A DNA stretch of 64,000 nt from Comamonas testosteroni (GTDB taxonomy: Bacteria; Pseudomonadota; Gammaproteobacteria; Burkholderiales; Burkholderiaceae_C): positions 5,738,501 through 5,802,500 of the forward strand of contig NZ_CP129672.1 in NCBI RefSeq assembly GCF_030505195.1. Reading direction: 5' to 3'. Made by a program: the position numbers and the translations under genes. The first letter of the stretch is position 1. The number at the start of each line of letters is the position of its first letter. Under the pieces are notes generated by a model that worked only from the letters and a program-made list of their open reading frames with translations, did no database searches and was not told the DNA's origin. This document shows, piece after piece, positions 25,286 to 34,176 of the stretch.

Positions 25286-26368
25286 TTGAAAACAAATAAT
25301 TTATCTGGCGTTGAGCTGATCGCTTTGGATGCTGTGGATGTGCAGCTCTTAGACCCTGACCTGCTGGCGGCGGTCACCATACAGGCCGCCGATGATCTGA
25401 TTCACGAAGGCGAATCTTCGAACACGCTGGCCAGCTATCGAGGGGCTCTGAGGTACTGGGCTGCCTGGTACCAATTGCGATTTGGTCATCCCCTGTCACT
25501 GCCTCTGCCTGTCAACGTCGTGGTGCAGTTTGTCGTGGACCACGCTGCTCGCACCACCGCTGCCGGCTTACGGCATGAGTTGCCGGTTGAGATCGACCAG
25601 ATTCTGGTGAAGCACAAGATCAAGGGCAAGCCAGGTCCGATGAAGTTGACGACCTTGCTGCACCGTCTCGCGGTGATTTCAAAAGCGCATCAACTACAAG
25701 AGCTGGACAATCCTTGCCATGATGGAAAGGTGAAGGAGTTGGTGGCCCGGACGCGGCGAGCGTACGGGAAAAGAGGTGACATCGCCGAGAAAAAAGACGC
25801 GCTGACCAAGGAGCCCCTCCTGGCCATGCTTGAGACCTGCGATGACAGCCTGATCGGCCTGCGCGACCGTGCCCTCCTCCTTTTTGCCTGGTCAACCGGA
25901 GGACGCCGGCGCTCGGAGGTGGCATCTGCTTCCATGAAGTTTCTGAAGCGCGTTACGGGCGGCGCCTTTGTGTATACGCTGACGCACTCCAAATCGAACC
26001 AGGCAGCGAACGACCGTCCCGAGAATCGCAAGCCCATTCAAGGACCGGCCAGTGAGGCCCTGCAAAATTGGCTGGAAAAATCGGGGATCCGGGAAGGGGC
26101 CATTTTCCGGCGCGTCCTCAAAAACGGCCGCCTCGGAGAGTCGCTCTCCCCTACTTCGGTTCGGAACATCGTCCGCCAGCGGGCACAGCTCGCCGGGCTT
26201 TCGGACGATTTTTCTGCCCATTCACTGCGTTCAGGGTTTGTGACGGAGGCTGCGAATCAGAATATTCCGCTGCCAGATACCATGGCTCTGACGGGACACC
26301 GTAGCGTCTCCAGTGTGCTGGGCTACTTTCGGGCGACAACCAACAGCAAGGCGGCAAACCTATTGTGA
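25286..26368 (+). CDS. Tyrosine-type site-specific recombinase (integrase)
   Basis: 360 residues from TTG 25286-25288; no in-frame ATG lies near, so a TTG or nearby GTG start is needed. The N-terminal SAM-like core-binding domain spans about 25-150 (ESSNTLASYRGALRYWAAWY). The catalytic domain has Arg in STGGRRRSEV, Lys in HSKSN, HSLRSGF, GHRSVSS and the Tyr nucleophile in VLGYFRA; all six canonical residues are present. It should cut and join DNA at its own att site. Not of the classical ICEclc P4-integrase length, so it more likely serves a smaller element in this zone. Confidence 0.9.
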   Translation: MKTNNLSGVELIALDAVDVQLLDPDLLAAVTIQAADDLIHEGESSNTLASYRGALRYWAAWYQLRFGHPLSLPLPVNVVVQFVVDHAARTTAAGLRHELPVEIDQILVKHKIKGKPGPMKLTTLLHRLAVISKAHQLQELDNPCHDGKVKELVARTRRAYGKRGDIAEKKDALTKEPLLAMLETCDDSLIGLRDRALLLFAWSTGGRRRSEVASASMKFLKRVTGGAFVYTLTHSKSNQAANDRPENRKPIQGPASEALQNWLEKSGIREGAIFRRVLKNGRLGESLSPTSVRNIVRQRAQLAGLSDDFSAHSLRSGFVTEAANQNIPLPDTMALTGHRSVSSVLGYFRATTNSKAANLL

Positions 26369-26550
26369 AGTGAGCGAGGTCCGCGGCTGGGCTGTGTCTA
26401 AGAGGAAACTGAGCTTCAAAGTGACCTCTTACGGCGTTCTCAAACAAGTACACACGTTCGCCTTCAACTAAAAAGCGAGAGATATCACGAATACATGCTC
26501 CACCCTCAGCCAAGCTCATGTGTAGAGGCTGTTGTGGAGGTGAGCCCCAT

Positions 26551-26898
26551 TTAGCGGCGGTTGCGCCCTGCCGCTGCGGCCATTTCAGCCAAGAATGGAC
26601 CCTGGGACTGAGGGAGTTCGACAATCAAGAAATCCTCGCGGTTCTTGCCCGAAATCCATGAGGGAGGCTTGCCAATACCGGTCCATGTGGCACCAGACTC
26701 ATCGTCCCTGTACTTGGCCTCCCTCTTCTTCTTTTCCGAAGATCCGATGGGGAACAGCTGCTGCAGTGAGAAGCCAAACTCGCTGACGAGCTCCTGCACT
26801 TTCTCCAGTGCCGCGGCTGATTCGGTCTGGCGAGCGGCCACGATTTTCGCATCGAGGGCTGCGAGAGAGGTTTCAAGTTCTTTAAGTGTTTGGGGCAT
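26551..26898 (-). CDS. H-NS-like nucleoid-associated protein
   Basis: 115 residues: an N-terminal coiled-coil oligomerisation region (about 1-50) and a C-terminal DNA-binding motif with AKYRDDESGATWTGIGKPPSWI (about 80-101), the H-NS/Bv3F histone-like signature. The usual RGR or QGR grip is replaced by GIGKPP, which may alter affinity for AT-rich minor grooves. Such proteins silence AT-rich foreign DNA, and element-borne copies often keep mobile genes quiet. It sits alone between the integrase and the IS30 copy, fitting the AT-rich mosaic around it. Confidence 0.88.
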   Translation of the reverse strand: MPQTLKELETSLAALDAKIVAARQTESAAALEKVQELVSEFGFSLQQLFPIGSSEKKKREAKYRDDESGATWTGIGKPPSWISGKNREDFLIVELPQSQGPFLAEMAAAAGRNRR

Positions 26899-27113
26899 TT
26901 ACGTTGTGAGGAAGTAATTTCTCCGTGTGCTTATTATCTTATTAGGATCATGCCCCTCGACAAACCTTACGCTAACTTTACATTGGGTGCAGCGATTGAT
27001 AACAGCCAGCGACTCTGCAGGCTAAGCGGGAGGCTGAAAGGCTTTTCATTCCTGTCTAGCAGAGTTTCGTCCAGCAAACATGAGCGGTTGAAAGCGGCCG
27101 ACCGCTTCACCTT

Positions 27114-28259
27114 TGTGGATTCAACCGATGGATGCAACACATTCGTTAAACATCTCAGCCGGGGTTCTGTACCCCAAGGTCTTCCTGGGCCGCTCGTTTA
27201 ATTTTCTCGCAATCGCATCCAATTCATCCTGCGAGTAGCCAGAGATGTCGATGCCCTTGGGCAGGTACTGCCTCAGTAGCCCATTGGTGTTCTCGTTCGT
27301 TCCGCGCTGCCATGGGTTTTGTGGATCGCAGAAGTAGACCTGGATGTCGGTGGCCACAGTGAATCGTTTGTGCCCCGCCATTTCCGATCCTCGATCCCAG
27401 GTCAAGGATCGATAGAGCTCTTGTGGCAAGGTCTGCGCATGCCTGGCCAGCGCCGCCGCCACGGTGTACGAGTCCTTGTCCACTAGCTTGACCAACATTA
27501 CGTAGCGGGTGTGCCGCTCTACTAGCGTTGCCACCTGGCTGTAGGCATCGCCAAACAACAGATCGCCCTCCCAATGGCCCGGCACTGCTCGATCCTCTAT
27601 GCAGGCTGGGCGCTCGCTAATGGGCACTGCATCAACGATCCGGCCATGGGTCGGCGTCTTCTGGGTGTAATGGCGTGAGCGACGCATTCCTCTGGTGCGC
27701 CGCAGATGCTCCAGAAGCTCTTTCTTCAAGGCTCCGCGTGTTTGGACGAAGAGCGTGCGGTAGATGGCTTCGTGAGACACCTGCATATCCTTTGCGCCGG
27801 GTAAGTTCGTTTGAGCCACCCTGCTATTTGCTCGGGCGACCATAGACTTTGTAATTTACCCGCCACGATCTGTGCCAGCGCAGGATTGCAGGCCAACTTG
27901 CACATCTTTGGGCGACGTGCCCGCCCCCAGGCTGCCTCATCTGCTTTTGTAGCTCGGTAGCAGGTTTTGCCGCCATTGCGTAGGAGTTCTCGGCTGATGG
28001 TGGATGCTGCTCGCTTCAAGCGCCTGGCAACGCAGCGGATGGATTCACCTGCGGCCAACGCCCTGGAGATTTCTTCTCGCTCAGAAATGGTCAATGCCCA
28101 GCGAGACCGACGCCTCGCTGGTGGCCGGATGCCACCCGTCGCACTCAAGATGGTGTGAATGGACGAGTGTGGTCGGTCAAACAGCTTGCCTATCTCGTGC
28201 AGGGTATCGCCAGCTTTCCAGCGATCCCACATCAGGGCTTTCTGAGCTTCGGTGTAGTA
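27114..28259 (-). mobile_element. IS30-family element, left copy (right end missing)
   Basis: The left inverted repeat lies at 27114-27139 and matches 22 of 26 bases with the terminal repeat preserved at 33570-33595 beside the second copy. The transposase runs on the minus strand and carries a frameshift. The upstream end is cut at 28259/28260, where an IS5-family element begins, so about 80 bases including the right inverted repeat are missing. Confidence 0.8.
27121..28232 (-). pseudogene. IS30-family transposase, broken by a one-base deletion
   Basis: Two frames make one protein. The first (28232 to about 27800) has HTH segments TLHEIGKLFDRPHSSIHTIL and RALAAGESIRCVARRLKRAA, then SPEQIAGWLKRTYP. 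The second (27843-27121) continues GAKDMQVSHEAIYRTLF and the DDE domain (VPGHWEGDLLFG, LTWDRGSEMAGH, NPWQRGTNENTNG). At about 27,797-27,799 this copy has two Cs where the second copy (33,078-33,080) has three; this single deletion causes the frameshift. The true N-terminus lay upstream of 28232 and is cut off by the IS5 element. Confidence 0.85.
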
Positions 28260-29134
28260 AGAGTGGCTAACATCACTTCGTCATAGCCCCTCGCAGAGCA
28301 GTTATGCTTGCGGCCCTCATGGCAAGACGACCCGTTAGCAAAGAACTGTGGCGACAGCTACAACCCCTGATCCCAGCCTTCGTGCCTTCTGCCAAAGGCG
28401 GTGCGCGCAAGCTCGCGGTCAGCGACGAAGCCGCCCTCAACGGCATCCTGTTCGTGCTGCAAACAGGCATTCCATGGGAGGACCTTCCCCAATCTCTTGG
28501 GTACGGCAGCGGCATGACTTGCTGGCGGCGCCTGCGAGACTGGAATGCCGCTGGTGTCTGGAAGCAGTTGCACCAGGCCATGCTGACGCGCTTGCGTGAA
28601 CACGACCAGATCGATTGGAGCCGGGCCAGCATTGATGGCTCCTCGGTACCAAGCCCCCGGGGGGCCAGGAAACGGGCCCCAACCCCACGGACAGAGGCAA
28701 GCTCGGCTCCAAACGACACATCGTCGTAGATGCCAGAGGCATTCCGCTGGTGATCTTGGTCAGCGGCGCGAACCGGCACGACTCTAAGATGTTCGAGAGG
28801 TGCGTGGACGCGATTCCTGCGATTGCAGGCTTGTCAGGGCGTCCCCGTAAAAGACCAGCCAAGCTGCACGCTGACAAAGGCTACGACTTCAAGCGATGCC
28901 GAAACCACCTGAGGCAGCGGGGCATCATCGGCCGGATTGCCAGACGAGGCGTTGAGAGCAGCCAGCGGCTGGGCAAGCACCGCTGGGTGGTGGAGAGGAC
29001 GCACAGCTGGTTTGCAGGCTTTGGCAAGCTGCGAATCCGCTTTGAACGACGGCTGGATATCCACGAAGCGCTGTTGAAGTTGGCGGCAGCGATCATCTGC
29101 GCACGCTTCGTGGATAGGTGGTGTTAGCCAGTCT
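28260..29134 (+). mobile_element. IS5-family element (IS427-like group), 875 bp
   Basis: The ends carry inverted repeats of AGAGTGGCTAACATCAC type: 28260-28276 and the complement of 29118-29134, matching at 15 of 17 positions. A possible TA target duplication flanks it (28258-28259 and 29135-29136). The two flanks do not rejoin into one known sequence: the left is IS30, the right is an unrelated membrane gene. A deletion next to the element, or an older rearrangement, is therefore likely. Confidence 0.82.
28304..29127 (+). CDS. IS5-family transposase in two overlapping frames (frameshifted)
   Basis: The first frame (28304-28729) begins MLAALMARRPVSKELWRQLQ and carries DWSRASIDGSS with the first catalytic Asp. 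The second frame, closing at 29127, contains VILVSGANRHDSKMFE, HADKGYD (second Asp) and RWVVERTHSWF (Glu). The frames join at the run CCCCCGGGGGG near 28,657-28,667. A -1 shift on the G-run restores GGQETGPNPTDRGKLGS, the expected sequence. IS427-type elements often use programmed -1 frameshifting, so this copy may still be active, but a plain inactivating deletion is equally possible. Confidence 0.75.
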
Positions 29135-29593
29135 TAGTGCTTCTTTCGTGACAACTGGAATAAGGGTGTCATCCTCGACAAAACGCCGTGAAAGAGCTGT
29201 GACTGTTGGAGACGTTGGTGGGGGTGTAGTTACTGGCACAGACGCTTCACTCTGCCCCTTTGATACAGGGTGTACATCAGGAATGAACCTAGAGGTTGCC
29301 GTAACTGAGGCATGAAGTGAATCTGCCTCTCGATCACGAGCCGCCGCAGTTTCCTGCGTTACCCAAGACGAGGTTTCGGGTGACTTTGTTATAGCTGCCG
29401 TTTTCGTTTTTGCTTGAGAAGGTATTTCGGATTTCGGCTGTTCCGACGCACTGGAAAACAGTGTTCGATAAGCCCAGGCACCACCAATCATTAGAATGAT
29501 GTAGCCCCATGTGCTGCGGGGAAAAATGATACAAAGAATTACTATAACAATGGCTGCAACTACGCCATTTCTTGTCTTTTTCTTTCCCGCCAT
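29093..29593 (-). pseudogene. Membrane-anchored protein gene truncated by the IS5 element
   Basis: The frame starts at 29593 with MAGKKKTRNGVV, has membrane helices at about 10-27 and 29-45, and then a Ser/Thr/Pro-rich soluble part. Native sequence ends near 29135 (VVTKEAL); the last 13 residues and the stop are read from inside the IS element. The original C-terminus is gone and is not found on the far side of the insertion. Family not recognised. Confidence 0.65.
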
Positions 29594-30377
29594 TCTTTTC
29601 CTCGCAAACTGAAAGGCAGCTAGTTCTAGCCTAAAAATGGCATTACGGTAACAGATTGTTCATATCGATGAGCGAAGCAGGCCACCTCTCAAAGAGAGCT
29701 TTCGGCTTGAGACCAGCGAAACGGCTACTAAATTAAAGGGTGCTCAGTCGTTAAACGTCCTCGACAGGCTGCGGCCTTTGCGGAGCCAACTCAGAAGCTA
29801 TCACTCAGCTGCAGGGTGGGCGCGGCCATCGATCCACTCCGCTCCGAACGACTACTAAGTCCAAAACAGCAGACTGGTACGAGCACATTGAGAACGGCTC
29901 GAAATGTCCGGTCGTAGTCGATTGGTGCGCGCTCGACAGCTAAGTGCCGATGACCGCAACCTCTGCAGAGCAGACATCTGACGCAGCAGTATGGACGGCA
30001 GCAGCGGATCGATCGCACCACATCAACGCATGCAAAAGCGGCCAATCGACCTAATTTATCCACCAGCGACAGTTGAGGTGCAGAGCGGACATGCAAAAGC
30101 GATTCAGCGCAATGAGTGCTTTGGATAGCAGCAGTCTTGAGTTGACCGGCTGCGATCAGCCTGAAGCTTGTGTGCGGACCTTCGCTGCGAATGTCTACTA
30201 AGCCATTCGAGAGTAGTAGTCTGGTCAGCAGAAACCGCCTGAGGTGGTCAATTCCACGGGAAATTCAGGATGCGGCATCAATCTTGGATGGGCTACGCAG
30301 TGATCCAAGGGCTCTGCGGTACTCGACAAAGCCCAGCGCCCCCAACAAGAACTTAAGCATTTGCTCCCATGGTGACA
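29594..30377. other. 784-bp stretch without a supported gene
   Basis: Short open frames exist on both strands, but none has a recognisable domain, convincing start or ribosome site. The DNA looks decayed. The motif CTACTAA recurs at about 29,727, 29,851 and 30,195. The IS481-family element interrupts the right edge of this stretch at its GGTGACA target. Confidence 0.5.
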
Positions 30378-31594
30378 TGTAGAAGTTCAGACTTGATCTG
30401 ACAGTGGGCCTTGCCAATAGGTGAGGTTTCCCGTTTTGATAAGGGTACGAATCTTTATCAATCCGGGCGCGCGAGCGCCCAACGGAGAAACCTCATGAAC
30501 AGTTTCAACCAAACCATCATTCGGCACAAGGTCGGCCTACTCAATCTGGCCAGTGAGCTGGGCAACATCTCCAAGGCATGCAAAGTCATGGGCGTGTCCC
30601 GTGACACCTTTTATCGCTATCAGCATGCCCACGAAGAAGGTGGCGTTGAAGCCCTGATCCAGACCTCTCGGCGAAAGCCCAATCCCAAGAACCGGGTTGA
30701 TGAAGCCATTGAAGCGGTTGTCCTCGCCTATGCCCTTGAGCAGCCAGCGCATGGACAGTTGCGTGCCAGCAATGAATTACGCCAGCGGGGCATCTTTGTG
30801 TCGCCATCCGGTGTGCGCTCCATCTGGATGCGCCATCAACTGGCCAGCTTCAAACAGCGTCTGTCAAACCTGGAGGCCGAGGTCGCCAAAACTGGCGCTG
30901 TGCTCACCGAAGCCCAGGTGACAGCCTTGGAGAAAAAGCGTGAAGATGAGCTGGCCTGCGGAGAAATCGAAACCGCCCATCCCGGTTATCTGGGTAGCCA
31001 GGACACCTTCTATGTGGGCTCGATCAAGGGAGTCGGGCGCATCTACCAGCAGACCTTTGTGGACACCTATTCCAAATGGGCCGCTGCCAAGCTCTACACC
31101 ACAAAAACACCGATCACGGGTGCTGATCTGCTCAATGACCGGGTGCTGCCGTTCCTGGCCGAGCAAGGCATGGGGCTGTTGCGAATCTTGACCGACAGGG
31201 GCACGGAGTATTGCGGTAAGGCCGAAACGCACGACTACCAGCTGTACCTAGCCGTCAATGACATTGAACACACCAAGACGAAGGTGCGTCACCCGCAGAC
31301 CAATGGCATCTGCGAGCGATTCCACAAGACCATCCTGCAGGAGTTCTACCAGGTGGCGTTCAGGCGCAAGATCTACCGATCAATTGACGAGCTGCAAACG
31401 GATCTGGACGACTGGATCAATTACTACAACGGGCAGCGAACACATCAAGGCAAGATGTGCTGTGGCCGGACGCCGCTGCAAACGCTGATGGATGCAAAGG
31501 AGGTGTGGGACGACAAGGTAAAAGAGCTGAATTAATCTGACAGCCGTACCGTCCGAAACGGGAGCATCTGTCAGATCAGATCGGAACTTCTACA
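30378..31594 (+). mobile_element. Intact IS481-family element, 1,217 bp, with 7-bp target duplication
   Basis: The left end begins TGTAGAAGTTCAGACTTGAT and the right end is its imperfect inverted copy (TGTAGAAGTTCCGATCTGAT when read inward). Exact 7-bp duplications GGTGACA lie at 30371-30377 and 31595-31601. Intact ends, target duplication and an intact transposase point to a recent insertion. Confidence 0.9.
30495..31535 (+). CDS. IS481-family transposase
   Basis: 346 residues from ATG 30495-30497, with GGAGAAAC upstream. An N-terminal helix-turn-helix (NISKACKVMGVSRDTFYRYQ) and a second HTH (LRASNELRQRGIFVSPSGVR) precede the integrase core: GSQDTFYVGSIKG with the first Asp, then ILTDRGTEYCG (second Asp) and NGICERFHKTILQEF (Glu). 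All catalytic residues are kept and there is no frameshift. IS481 fits the single long ORF; relation to IS3-type OrfB is the alternative. Confidence 0.88.
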   Translation: MNSFNQTIIRHKVGLLNLASELGNISKACKVMGVSRDTFYRYQHAHEEGGVEALIQTSRRKPNPKNRVDEAIEAVVLAYALEQPAHGQLRASNELRQRGIFVSPSGVRSIWMRHQLASFKQRLSNLEAEVAKTGAVLTEAQVTALEKKREDELACGEIETAHPGYLGSQDTFYVGSIKGVGRIYQQTFVDTYSKWAAAKLYTTKTPITGADLLNDRVLPFLAEQGMGLLRILTDRGTEYCGKAETHDYQLYLAVNDIEHTKTKVRHPQTNGICERFHKTILQEFYQVAFRRKIYRSIDELQTDLDDWINYYNGQRTHQGKMCCGRTPLQTLMDAKEVWDDKVKELN

Positions 31595-31692
31595 GGTGAC
31601 AGAACTGCCTTCGCAGCTCGCTATTTAGTGAGTGTCATTCGCTCGGATAGCTTATAGGCGGCTCACGTGCTCCGACTAACAATAATTGCGCG

Positions 31693-32892
31693 CTACTCTA
31701 TTGACCAGCCTATCTTGTGTGCGCTGGAGGTCTGATCATGGCGCGCATCGTCCTCGGTGTGCATATAGATGCTGGTGGTTGCAATATTGGCATGTCCCAG
31801 GTTATCCCGCACCATTTTTAGGTCCATGCCGTCGCTTTGGTGAGTACCTGCTGTATGGCGAAGCCAGTGAGCAGATGCCTGTTCCAAATGGTTTGCAGCG
31901 GCTTCAAATTCCAGCCCTTTAGCGCGGACCGACTCCCCTGCCCTTCGGAAAACCTCCTTGACTAGCTCGTGCACGGCGCTTCGCGCCATGGGTTTGGTAG
32001 ATCCAATCATGGGCAGCAGCAAAGGAAGGTCTTCGCCAGGCCTTGGGAGCACGGCGAGATCGTTGGCTTTGCGATAACGCATGAGTTCAGAGATCAATTC
32101 ATCGGTCGCCGGTATTAGCCGCTGCTTCTCTCCTTTTCCTTGCACCTCCAGCCACCAGCGCTCGCGCCCATCGACGCCGCGGCGCCAGTAGAAGTCGCCC
32201 ATGGAGTTGTTGCAGACCTCGGAGATCCGCAGCCCCCCGATGTAAAGCAGTGAAAACAGCCAGCGGTAGCGTGCGGCCTGCTTAGCCAAACGTGGCGTGT
32301 CCGTCGGAAGCGATTCGATCGTGGCTTTCATTTGGGCCCAGTGCTCATGCGGTAGAAACCGGCTGGTCTGACTGGCACGTCGGACGGTTTTGCGCCTCCT
32401 GAGCGCTAAGGGGTTGCCGGCCAGATATCCCGCTTGGACCAACCAGTTGAAAAGACTATTTAGGATCGAGAGCGCCTGGCGTTGGCTTTGTGGATCCAGG
32501 GCTTTGGCAAATGGCCGCCAGTGGATTGAAGAGCGTGGAGCCTTTTGTGCAACTTGCATCACCCATCGATCGGCGGGCTGTGGGTTGCCGAGGAAGTGCT
32601 CATAGACCAGGAAATCCTCATGCGTCAGATCTGACATTGCCTTGCCATGCTGGAGGACAGACCACAGCAGCAAGCGCTCGGCTTCCTTTCGGTAACTGTC
32701 CAGTGTTGCGGGTGAGTTTTGATACCGCGCGAGCCAGGCCAGAACGGCGGATCGATCGTCGTTGGCCGCCACTTGGGCAAGGCCGGAGGCACGATTGCGC
32801 CCGCGCTCACCTGACAGCTCAGCGGGCAACGCCAAGCCTTCCAAGGGAGCCAACCGCCCTACTCCTACTTCCACAACACTCAAATCATTCAT
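31693..32892 (-). CDS. Tyrosine-type site-specific recombinase (integrase), second type
   Basis: 399 residues. A core-binding domain (about 45-165; NSPATLDSYRKEAERLLLW) precedes the catalytic domain: IGGLRISEVCN (Arg), GKGEKQRLIP (Lys), SAHWLRHTAGTH (His and Arg), LGHANIATTSIYMH (His and Tyr). It is unrelated in detail to the recombinase at 25286 and has an insert around the Lys segment (WRRGVDGRERWWLEV). Its start lies four bases from a large symmetric dyad, a plausible recombination site. Probably belongs to its own small integrating unit. Confidence 0.9.
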   Translation of the reverse strand: MNDLSVVEVGVGRLAPLEGLALPAELSGERGRNRASGLAQVAANDDRSAVLAWLARYQNSPATLDSYRKEAERLLLWSVLQHGKAMSDLTHEDFLVYEHFLGNPQPADRWVMQVAQKAPRSSIHWRPFAKALDPQSQRQALSILNSLFNWLVQAGYLAGNPLALRRRKTVRRASQTSRFLPHEHWAQMKATIESLPTDTPRLAKQAARYRWLFSLLYIGGLRISEVCNNSMGDFYWRRGVDGRERWWLEVQGKGEKQRLIPATDELISELMRYRKANDLAVLPRPGEDLPLLLPMIGSTKPMARSAVHELVKEVFRRAGESVRAKGLEFEAAANHLEQASAHWLRHTAGTHQSDGMDLKMVRDNLGHANIATTSIYMHTEDDARHDQTSSAHKIGWSIE

Positions 32893-32896
32893 TGGC

Positions 32897-32938
32897 CCAA
32901 TTCTATGGACATTAGAGTAATTATGTCCATAAAATTGG
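32897..32938. promoter_or_regulatory. 16-bp-arm dyad upstream of the second integrase: candidate core recombination site
   Basis: Inner arms ATGGACAT/ATGTCCAT (32905-32912, 32923-32930) flank a 10-base spacer. Two bases outside each, CCAATT (32897-32902) mirrors AATTGG (32933-32938). That gives 14 matching bases of 16 per arm, directly before the integrase start, in AT-rich DNA. Confidence 0.6.
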
Positions 32939-33029
32939 ATTTTCTGTATTATACTAATAAATATCTGTTATATACACTACACAATACACATTGCCTTATC
33001 ACTGATAACTAGCAAAACCAGTTGTTGGC

Positions 33030-33595
33030 AGGAGGAGCGTGCGATAGATGGTTTCGTGAAACACCTGCATATCCTTTGCGCCCGGGTAAGTTCGTTTGAG
33101 CCATCCTGCTATTTGCTCAGGCGACCATTGACTCTGCAATTTACCCGCCACGATCTGCGCCAACGCAGGATTGCAGGCCAACTTGCACGTCTTTGGGCGG
33201 TGCGCTCACTGCCAGCGCTGCATCATCTGCTTTTGTAGCTCGGTAGCAGGTTTTGCCGCCATTGCGCATGAGTTCTCGGCTGATGGTCGATGCTGCTCGC
33301 TTCAAGCGCATGGCAACGCGGCGGATGGATTCACCTGCGGCCAAGCTGCGCGATATCTCCTCGCGCTCAGCCAAAGATGCCTTGCTGGTGGTCGGATGCC
33401 CCCTGTCGCACTCAGGATGTTGTGAATCAAGGTGTGCGGTCGCTCAAACAGCTTGCCGATCCCGTGCAAGGTATGGCCAGCTTTCCAGCGATCCCACATC
33501 AGAGCCTTCTGAGCTTCGGTGTAGTAAATGCGCGGTCTTTAACACTCCATCCGCCAGAGGCAGTCATTGTGTTGCATTGACCAGTTGAATCCACA
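33030..33595 (-). pseudogene. IS30-family element, right copy: truncated and multiply frameshifted
   Basis: Three frames are needed to follow the transposase: LMWDRWKAGHTLHGIGKLF (33499 down), MAEREEISRSLAAGESIRRV (33374 down) and MACNPALAQIVAGKLQSQ with TYPGAKDMQVFHE (33181 down). Similarity to the left copy stops at about 33,030, so the DDE domain is absent. The right inverted repeat is preserved at 33570-33595. This copy keeps the extra C that the left copy has lost. Confidence 0.8.
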
Positions 33596-33759
33596 GCCAG
33601 AAGCATTCGCTCAGTTTTAACCAGCGGAGTGACTGTGCATCGCGCTACACAGCCATCATTGCTCTAACGCTTTGCCTGTTTGCGCCGCTCCTCAGTCTCT
33701 CTGCTAATGCGATTGGTTTGGCCCAAGTCATTTTTGCCACAGCACTTCTCGCACTCTAT

Positions 33760-34059
33760 TCAATTCCGATTGCAGCCTGGCGGTTTGGCCTCAAGCTGGA
33801 GCGTGAGTTCGCAGGCCTGACTGCGCACGCGCCAATACCTAGCCTTGCTCTCGGCCTCACGGCCCAAGCTTTCAATGCTTTCGATGGGCAGTTGCTTCAA
33901 GGCGTCCTCCAAGCGTGGACTGGCCACCACCATCTGGATCCGCTGAAAACTATCCTGCTAGCCGGATAGAGCTGGTTGCGCATGCGCGGCCAGGGCCCAG
34001 ACAGGCAACACGCACGCCAGCGCCCTGAGGCGATTACCGAATGGTTTTCTGAAAGACAC
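33760..34059 (-). pseudogene. Small secreted protein gene interrupted by an in-frame amber codon
   Basis: From GTG 34057-34059 the frame reads MSFRKPFGNRLRALACVLPV and a signal peptide ending AAHA, continues to PALSG and meets TAG. It resumes in the same frame with QDSFQRIQMVVASPRLEDAL, then a helical charged region with two Cys (RSQACELTLQ, KPPGCNRN), and ends at TGA 33760-33762. In total 99 codons, with the amber at codon 34. A CAG-to-TAG change would explain it. The plus-strand frame 33718-33969 lies opposite and is judged the shadow. Family not recognised. Confidence 0.55.
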
Positions 34060-34176
34060 GGCGGCGCCTGTATGCAGTTGCGTGGATACCGCAATCCTAT
34101 GGACGCACCTGGGCCGTGCCTATCACTAAAAACTGGCGATTTCACCTCCCTCAGCAAGAGCTTTCGAAACATGGCG

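Noticed and set aside
26151-26624. Minus-strand frame overlapping the first integrase's 3' end
   Set aside because: Most of it is antisense to the recombinase catalytic region and the unique part (about 26369-26530) has no recognised domain.
29791-30096. 101-codon minus-strand frame in the IS-rich zone
   Set aside because: Biased composition without motif, signal or ribosome site; reads as decayed DNA.
33718-33969. Plus-strand 83-codon frame with a hydrophobic start
   Set aside because: It lies opposite the amber-interrupted secreted-protein gene, whose signal peptide and charged helix are much more protein-like.
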